A DNA stretch of 64,000 nt, from contig JALJCQ010000030.1 of the NCBI GenBank assembly GCA_023091665.1, forward strand, positions 2,234,501-2,298,500, given 5' to 3'. The position numbers were made by a program, and so were the translations under genes. Below are positions 58,838 through 64,000 of this stretch, piece after piece (within the stretch, counting starts at the first letter, position 1; each line of letters begins with the position of its first letter). Origin of the DNA: Pythium myriotylum. Its lineage: Eukaryota > Oomycota > Peronosporomycetes > Pythiales > Pythiaceae. The notes beneath the pieces were generated by a model that saw only the letters and a list, made by a program, of their open reading frames with translations, did no database searches and was not told the DNA's origin.

Positions 58838-61800
58838 ATGGGGTCGAAGCGGAAGAAACAAGCAGTGAACGAAGATGAGAACGAAGACGAGTACGAAGTA
58901 GAAGCTATCCGAGACAAACGCGTACACAGGCGCGGTATCGATTACCTTGTGAAGTGGAAGGGCTATACGGAGTGCACGTGGGTGAAGGAGAGCGATCTGA
59001 TGTGTGATGACCTTGTCGCCGGATTCGAAGCAAAGGGGAAGACAGCTCCGAGCAAGGCCAAAAAGAGGGCGAAGGTAACTCCAATGCCCCGTCATGTGCA
59101 CGACGATCATGACCTTGAAGAGAGCAAATCCGATTCTTCGTCGCCCAGTCAGTCTTCTGTCGGCGCTACTCCCACGAGCCCTCGAGCTCTCGAGCTAGAT
59201 CCCGATCAACCCGCTGGTGGCGACGACGATGACGGCGATTGCGCGAGCGACCCTGACTGTGACTACGGCCTCGAAAAGGGACATGAGGCGCCAGCAGTCG
59301 AAGCCATCCTCAAGAAGCGGTTGAGAGGCAACTCTGTCGAGTATCTTGTGAAGCGTGTTGGTCTCGACGAACCTGAATGGCAGCCTGCGAGTGGTCTCGA
59401 GGAGCGAAAAGAATTTGAGCTTGGCTTGCGCGGTGCGAACCCACAGCATGCGCCAATGGAGTTGAGCCCCACCGACACCATGGACCGTCCGCGCGCCCTA
59501 GGGAAGCAGAAAGCCAGAGCTGGTCAGCCTCACGTGGGCGCGGCGACGCCCACGCGTGCCGGTCGAGCGACGACCACAGGTGACAAGAAGAAGAAGACCT
59601 CACGCACGGACGGTCTGGAGCGTACTTTTCTGGGGAAACTAGTAGCTTTTTCTCCAGCCTACGATAACTGGCTCAAGGACAAAACCTACGAAGATGTTGG
59701 CGCTGCGTACATCGTGGGTCGGGTCAGCGACTATCGCTACATGACGAAGCAAGGATTGTACGAGATTCGTTGGCTGGAATCCAAGTTCCAGAATCGAGTT
59801 GAGAAGATCAGCGTCGCTATTGTCAAGCAAGGCTTCGAGAACTATAAGAGACTCGGCGCACAGACGTCCGTCACGCGATGGAAACAGTTGTGTCGCCCCG
59901 ATCCGGATGATGCTGTTGAAATCGACGAAGATGTGCAACACCTCGTGGAGTACGAAGAGTTTGACACGAAGCAAACTGCACCTACAAGTCTCGCTGAAGT
60001 CGAGAAGATCCAAAGCATGCGATTCACGCCCGAGGCAGCTATGCGAGCCCCAACAACTCTGTATTCGCATGACGACGGAACGAATTTGACCCGACCCAAG
60101 CCGGAGTACCGCCACATCTTTGAGCACTCGGCAAGCTCCAGCTTTTTCGCCTATCTTCCAGTTTACTATTGGCGACAAGTGCTAGAGCACACGAATTGTC
60201 AAGCCAGAATAAACAAGGTGCCGGTTCCTTTTACGATGGACGGGTTGATGAAGTTCCTCGGTATCATTTGGTATATGGCACTCGTTCGAAAGGGTGAGTA
60301 CACGAACTACTGGGGTGAGCAAATTGAGGACGCTATTTTCACGACCACAAGGAGCAACCTCGACAATGTCATGTCTTTGAGACGCTTCAAGCAGCTCCGC
60401 TCAGCGTTTTGCTTCCGAAACCCAAGGTCGATCACGCCAGATGAGCTTCGCGTCGACGCTGCGGTCCGCATTCGCACTCTGCTCAACATGCTCAAGCAGA
60501 CGGGTGGCAAGTACGTCGAGGTGGGCCGAAACCTAGCCGTGGACGAAGCAAGTGTGGCTGCGAGGTCCAAGTTCGCTCGTCACATGATCGTCTTCAACCC
60601 TACGAAACCGACGGGCAAGTACCATTTCAAGTTATATATGTGCTGCTGTGCGACTACGTGGATTGCTCTCAGCTACCATCTTCACTGCGAATCCACCATA
60701 GAGCAAAGAGCGACTGGTGTGCACGACGCGACGAACACGGAGCTTCTCGCTGATGAAATGAGTATCACGTCGAAGACAAGGCAGATCGAGCTCGAGATCA
60801 CGCGCCCGTTCCACGGCAGCGGTCGAATCGTCAACTGTGACAACTACTACACGTCCGTCCAGTTGCTCGAAGCCCTTCGCATCAAACGATTGTTCTGCAG
60901 AGGAACTGTGAAGCAGCTGAGCAAGCACTTCCCTCGCCATGTTGTGCTCCCTGACCCGCGCAAGAGGGAAAAGGACACCAACAAGTCGAAGCAGAAGCGT
61001 AGCAGAGGTGATGACGACTCAGGCTCGGAACAAGACCTTGGCGACCAAAGTGAATCTTTGGATCGGGTGGAAGCTGGTGCTCGCACACCTCGAGCTGGAG
61101 GAGAGGTCAAGCGAGGAGACTACTTGCAAGCTGTCTGCACAGATTCCAAGATCCTGGCAGCATCGTGGTGTGATGGAAATATTGTCACGATCATCTCCAA
61201 TGCGGACACCTCGTCGATATCGTCTGTTGAGCGACAGATCCGTGGAGAGAAGGTCTCGGTTCAAGCGCCGACTGCAATCAAGGAGTACAATCAGCATATG
61301 CAGGGCGTGGATCGAAACGATCAATTGCGGGCTCGCTTCTCAGTTGCCGATGGCCATTCTTTCAAGAAGTGGCACAAGAAACTTGCGTTCGCAGTCATTG
61401 ACATCGCTCGTGTCAACGCGTATCTCACCAGACGACTGTGTCTGAACGACACAAGACCTGAGCGCGATTCCCATCGGGCATTCGTGACCGATTTGATCCG
61501 AGAGATGCTGCACGGCAAATGGCAGGATGTAATGGGCGATGAGGCAATGTTGTACGAGGGCGCAGTGAGCTCGACACCAAGATCGAATGAGCGATCGCCC
61601 TGGCAGTCGCCGTCGTCCCAGCCTGCACGCTCACCGAGTCTCGGATCACCAGCTAACACCTCAGAAGTGTGCACTGATATGTTGTCCGCGCACGTGTTCA
61701 AGGGACAGAGAAGGAAGCGCACTTGCATAGTCTGCCGTCTTGAAGGACGTGCGGATACAACGATCACGACGGTGTGCCTGAAGCATAACGTGTCGCTCTT

Positions 61801-62149
61801 CAAGCGAACCTACGGGGAAGACACGAGGGGATACGGTTGTCAGCGTTACGACTGGTCGTGCTGGGATAAGTACCAACAGTACTACCTGCCACAGGGTACG
61901 TTTTCAGATGCTGGATGTGTTGTTCGATCGTCCACCGACCACAGGAACAAGTCGGCTTGCATCGAGCACTCTGAGGTCGTATCCGACCGGCTTGTCCAGC
62001 GATCCCTCACGTTCGCCCCGATGGTTGAGTCCCCTTCTACCGCCGCTTCGACACCTGCACCAAGCGAGGCTCGCACACCGGCAACGCCGTTCACACCGAG
62101 CACACCAGGCTCCAACATATCTGATACGGCATCTCACGATTACATTTAG
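58838..62149 (+). CDS. PiggyBac transposase with two N-terminal chromodomains
   Basis: This intronless protein of 1,103 aa is about twice the usual piggyBac length. Chromodomain 1 (about residues 19-66) has YEVEAI, YLVKWKGY and TWVKESDL, with the aromatic methyl-lysine cage positions kept. Chromodomain 2 (about 149-197) has YLVKRVGLDEPEW, with Arg in place of the cage Trp. The DDE_Tnp_1_7 core starts near residue 420 (FFAYLPVYYW, FLGIIWYMAL). The catalytic triad is Asp569 (AVDEASVA), Asp668 (CDNYYTS) and Asp825 (GVDRNDQ), all intact. A Cys-rich C-terminal zinc region (CIVC at 963-966, then CLKH and further Cys) matches the piggyBac DNA-binding domain. It would cut at TTAA; the chromodomain may direct integration to marked nucleosomes. 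Confidence 0.93.
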   Translation: MGSKRKKQAVNEDENEDEYEVEAIRDKRVHRRGIDYLVKWKGYTECTWVKESDLMCDDLVAGFEAKGKTAPSKAKKRAKVTPMPRHVHDDHDLEESKSDSSSPSQSSVGATPTSPRALELDPDQPAGGDDDDGDCASDPDCDYGLEKGHEAPAVEAILKKRLRGNSVEYLVKRVGLDEPEWQPASGLEERKEFELGLRGANPQHAPMELSPTDTMDRPRALGKQKARAGQPHVGAATPTRAGRATTTGDKKKKTSRTDGLERTFLGKLVAFSPAYDNWLKDKTYEDVGAAYIVGRVSDYRYMTKQGLYEIRWLESKFQNRVEKISVAIVKQGFENYKRLGAQTSVTRWKQLCRPDPDDAVEIDEDVQHLVEYEEFDTKQTAPTSLAEVEKIQSMRFTPEAAMRAPTTLYSHDDGTNLTRPKPEYRHIFEHSASSSFFAYLPVYYWRQVLEHTNCQARINKVPVPFTMDGLMKFLGIIWYMALVRKGEYTNYWGEQIEDAIFTTTRSNLDNVMSLRRFKQLRSAFCFRNPRSITPDELRVDAAVRIRTLLNMLKQTGGKYVEVGRNLAVDEASVAARSKFARHMIVFNPTKPTGKYHFKLYMCCCATTWIALSYHLHCESTIEQRATGVHDATNTELLADEMSITSKTRQIELEITRPFHGSGRIVNCDNYYTSVQLLEALRIKRLFCRGTVKQLSKHFPRHVVLPDPRKREKDTNKSKQKRSRGDDDSGSEQDLGDQSESLDRVEAGARTPRAGGEVKRGDYLQAVCTDSKILAASWCDGNIVTIISNADTSSISSVERQIRGEKVSVQAPTAIKEYNQHMQGVDRNDQLRARFSVADGHSFKKWHKKLAFAVIDIARVNAYLTRRLCLNDTRPERDSHRAFVTDLIREMLHGKWQDVMGDEAMLYEGAVSSTPRSNERSPWQSPSSQPARSPSLGSPANTSEVCTDMLSAHVFKGQRRKRTCIVCRLEGRADTTITTVCLKHNVSLFKRTYGEDTRGYGCQRYDWSCWDKYQQYYLPQGTFSDAGCVVRSSTDHRNKSACIEHSEVVSDRLVQRSLTFAPMVESPSTAASTPAPSEARTPATPFTPSTPGSNISDTASHDYI

Positions 62150-62847
62150 CAATCCAGTCCATTATACTCATCCATCAATAGCTGGGACTGTCTCTAGATT
62201 CACTTGCAGATGCATCGCCTTCGTCGCTTGGTATCCATGGTTTTAGCACAGTGCACTGGCCCTTCAGATAGCGTCTCCAATACGCAGTGCTATGGTGGCA
62301 TTCTGTCAATCCACGAAGCAGGTTGGGAAGCTGATCACCGTCGACGTCGACGACTGATGAGCACCGGATACCTCTGTACTGCGAACTGGCCGCGCGCCGC
62401 GCGGCGCGCGGGACAGCGGTGCCCGCGGAGCAAGTGCAGCCTGCATTGCCGCCAGTGAGCCTCAACGATTTGGGAATGAGCGGATATAGACAGTGCGCGA
62501 ATCATGATTGTAGTCAGGTCAGCGGTGATTGCTCAACAAAACTCCCCTCCAAGGCGTTTCTTTCATCGTTGCTTTCCATACGATTGTGCACCAAGGACGA
62601 TTTATTCGGTCAACCACGTACCTAGCCGCCGTAGATTACGCACTTTGCATGGAAAAACCGAATCTAGCTAAAAAAATACGCTCCGACAGCACAACACCTC
62701 CAGCAATTCGTACAAAGACAGGACATTATCAAAACCAGATTCGGTCCAGCGTGGTACATTTGTCGATCGAGCAAAAATTGCCCGTTCGAGGGGGGTGATT
62801 TGCGACTACTTTTGAAACAGGTGTCGAACGAGCAAAATTTGTACGGT
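62150..62847. other. Right subterminal region of piggyBac, non-coding
   Basis: This follows the transposase stop. It contains a 20-bp GC palindrome (62391-62410) and, near the end, two more copies of the subterminal repeat: CGATCGAGCAAAAATTGCCCGTTCG (62764-62788, one base longer in the A run) and CGAACGAGCAAAATTTG (62825-62841). Short open frames here show no protein-like features. Confidence 0.6.
62391..62410. repeat. Perfect 20-bp GC-only palindrome
   Basis: A run of alternating C and G reads the same on both strands, with its centre at 62400/62401. It could form a hairpin or Z-DNA. It lies about 240 bp past the transposase stop. Confidence 0.75.
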
Positions 62848-62865
62848 CGTTCGCGAAAGTGTTAA
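62848..62865 (-). repeat. Right terminal inverted repeat of piggyBac and TTAA target site
   Basis: CGTTCGCGAAAGTG (62848-62861) is the inverse of the left end with one mismatch (CACTTT against CCCTTT), followed by TTAA at 62862-62865. Confidence 0.9.
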
Positions 62866-63352
62866 ATGGACCCATATATCTTGGTAACAACTTGTTCGAC
62901 TGATGAGCCGCTCTGGTAAGTTCTGCGTCGAGAGCAGAACACGATCTCCCACATTGAACTTGGTTCGATTCGAGCGACCGCTTTCTCCTTCTGACGGTCG
63001 ACTGCGTCCGCGACGGAGTCTCGCACAAATCGCACAATGGCTTGTCGCCTTTCGACGAAGTCGTTGATCGACTTCTCTTCTCTCGGCGATAAGGGCGAGA
63101 GCTCTGGCAATGCGTCAAAGTTGAACTCGGACGATGGGTTCTCGCGCGCAACGGTAGTTAGGACCGCTGCTATCACCGCTTCGATCGCATTGAGGTCTAC
63201 GTCCATGTCTTCATCTTCGTTTCCAGCGGCGACCGGAGACACGGCTCTTCGTCGACGTCCATGCCGGCCGGATGGTCGGCATTTCCGTTCTCGATAAGGT
63301 TGTTCTCTGTGGAGCCCTCGAACTCGGGGGCAGGGGCACGATCTGGGTTTGC
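62866..63352 (-). pseudogene. Ty3/gypsy integrase C-terminal region, frame-shifted
   Basis: On the minus strand it encodes NDFVERRQAIVRFVRDSVADAVDRQKE, as found after the gypsy integrase core, then FNVGDRVLLSTQNLPE and, in the next frame, NKLLPRYMGPF up to the TTAA. At least two frame changes are visible, so the copy is not functional apart from the piggyBac insertion. Confidence 0.8.
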
Positions 63353-64000
63353 TTAATAAACTTCCTCACAGTCGAAATATTGAACATTTTCGAAACCTTG
63401 AACATCACCGTGGACCTGGCCGGGGCTAGGACCTTGAACTTGGGTCTCGTGCTGATGATCCACGCGACCTGATTGGGTGGGACGTGACGCGTAATCATTG
63501 GGTGCAGATGCGCGAGCAGAACTTGTCACCTCCAGCGTCGAATATCTCGATACTCCTCCCACACCTGAATGAGAGGGACCCGGTGAAGCAAAGAGCGTCA
63601 CCGGGGTACGCGGATGGCGGCCGTAGTTGACGTAGAAGGGCGTCATCCCGTGCACCGAATTATTCAGTGCGAACTCAAGAAGAGGCAAGAACTCGCTCCA
63701 CTCACGGAATGATGCGGCGTAACTGCGCAGCACATCTTCGAGAACGCGATTAGCGCGTTCAGTCTGCCCGTCTGTTTCGGGATGGGCAGCCGTCAACATC
63801 TGCAAGTGTGTGTCCAATAGCTTGAACAACGATCGCCAGAAGAGGGAGGTGAATCGAGGGTCTCGATCCGACACGATGGTCTCCGGGAGTCCGTGGAGGC
63901 GGAAGACACTGTCGAGAAACACAGCGGTGGCCTCTTCTGCTGTGATCGTTTGCTTCACCGCCGTGAGATGAACCATCTTGGAGAGACGGTCGACAAAAAC
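63353..64000 (-). CDS. Ty3/gypsy integrase core, partial
   Basis: Read on the minus strand, it enters from the right edge (FVDRLSKMVHLTAV) and has the integrase second Asp (VSDRDPRFTS) and catalytic Glu (HPETDGQTERANRVLED), then LLEFALNNSVHGMTPFYVNYGRHPRTP, all typical of Ty3/gypsy. The HHCC zinc domain, RT and RNase H would lie beyond the window. After the core it runs into a low-complexity tail and a stop at 63353, where the conserved sequence changes frame. Confidence 0.88.
   Translation of the reverse strand, partial: VFVDRLSKMVHLTAVKQTITAEEATAVFLDSVFRLHGLPETIVSDRDPRFTSLFWRSLFKLLDTHLQMLTAAHPETDGQTERANRVLEDVLRSYAASFREWSEFLPLLEFALNNSVHGMTPFYVNYGRHPRTPVTLFASPGPSHSGVGGVSRYSTLEVTSSARASAPNDYASRPTQSGRVDHQHETQVQGPSPGQVHGDVQGFENVQYFDCEEVY

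Larger units (their letters stand above)
53245..62861 (+). mobile_element. PiggyBac-type DNA transposon with cargo genes (9,617 bp)
   Basis: The ends are set by TTAA duplications at 53241-53244 and 62862-62865 and by 14-bp terminal inverted repeats. Removing the element and one TTAA joins two halves of a gypsy integrase frame without loss or gain of a base (GPFN on one side, VTNVVGD on the other). The element encodes a piggyBac transposase near its right end (58838-62149) and three further genes. Autonomous piggyBac elements are usually about 2-4 kb with one gene, so length and gene content are unusual. Confidence 0.92.

Noticed and set aside
59195..59603. Minus-strand open frames inside the transposase gene
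   Set aside because: They overlap the chromodomain coding sequence and have no protein-like features.
62204..62625. Short open frames between the transposase and the right piggyBac end
   Set aside because: They cross the GC palindrome, show no conserved motif, and are expected by chance.

Overview
The window looks like a repeat-packed stretch of an oomycete (stramenopile) genome. Introns are short GT-AG introns (one clear case of 57 nt), coding DNA is GC-rich, and the copia LTRs carry a close match to the oomycete core-promoter consensus. I see no ordinary host gene, rRNA, tRNA or CRISPR. Almost every base belongs to a transposable element, and most elements lie inside one another.

Positions 1-52,632 are a nested stack of one Ty1/copia family, with a 359-bp LTR (343-bp variant), TGTTG...CAACA ends and one gag-pol polyprotein of about 1,455-1,461 aa. 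I name the copies A, B, Y, C, D, E, F, G, H, I and J by position. Three copies are intact: Y (4846-9907, minus), C (12631-17680, plus) and H (38497-43540, minus). Target-site duplications order several events: H went into G (GCCCT), G into F (TTCAG), C into the LTR of D (GACAT), and a Y-type element into B (ATTGC). Between about 21.1 and 27.6 kb a 1,613-bp unit (inverted LTR, 67-bp sliver of a second copia family, forward LTR, truncated gag) is tandemly repeated. A longer piece of that second family (RT to RNase H) lies at 27617-28662.

Positions 52,633-64,000 are a Ty3/gypsy element on the minus strand whose integrase region is split by a 9,617-bp piggyBac-type DNA transposon (53245-62861). 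The insertion is flanked by TTAA on both sides, and taking one TTAA plus the element away makes the gypsy reading frame continuous. The transposon has 14-bp terminal inverted repeats, subterminal repeats and four genes: a tandem P-loop kinase of polynucleotide-kinase/N4BP2 type, a SANT/Myb-plus-DOT1-like histone methyltransferase, an AT-hook/coiled-coil protein, and a 1,103-aa transposase with two chromodomains and an intact DDD catalytic triad.

The likely novel system is this chromatin-themed cargo piggyBac. It combines a transposase with chromodomains, a DOT1-type H3K79 methyltransferase, a putative nucleic-acid kinase and a DNA-binding coiled-coil protein, all between one pair of piggyBac ends. 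Three of the four genes each carry one frame break while the transposase is open, so this copy may be decaying, or the breaks may be sequence errors.
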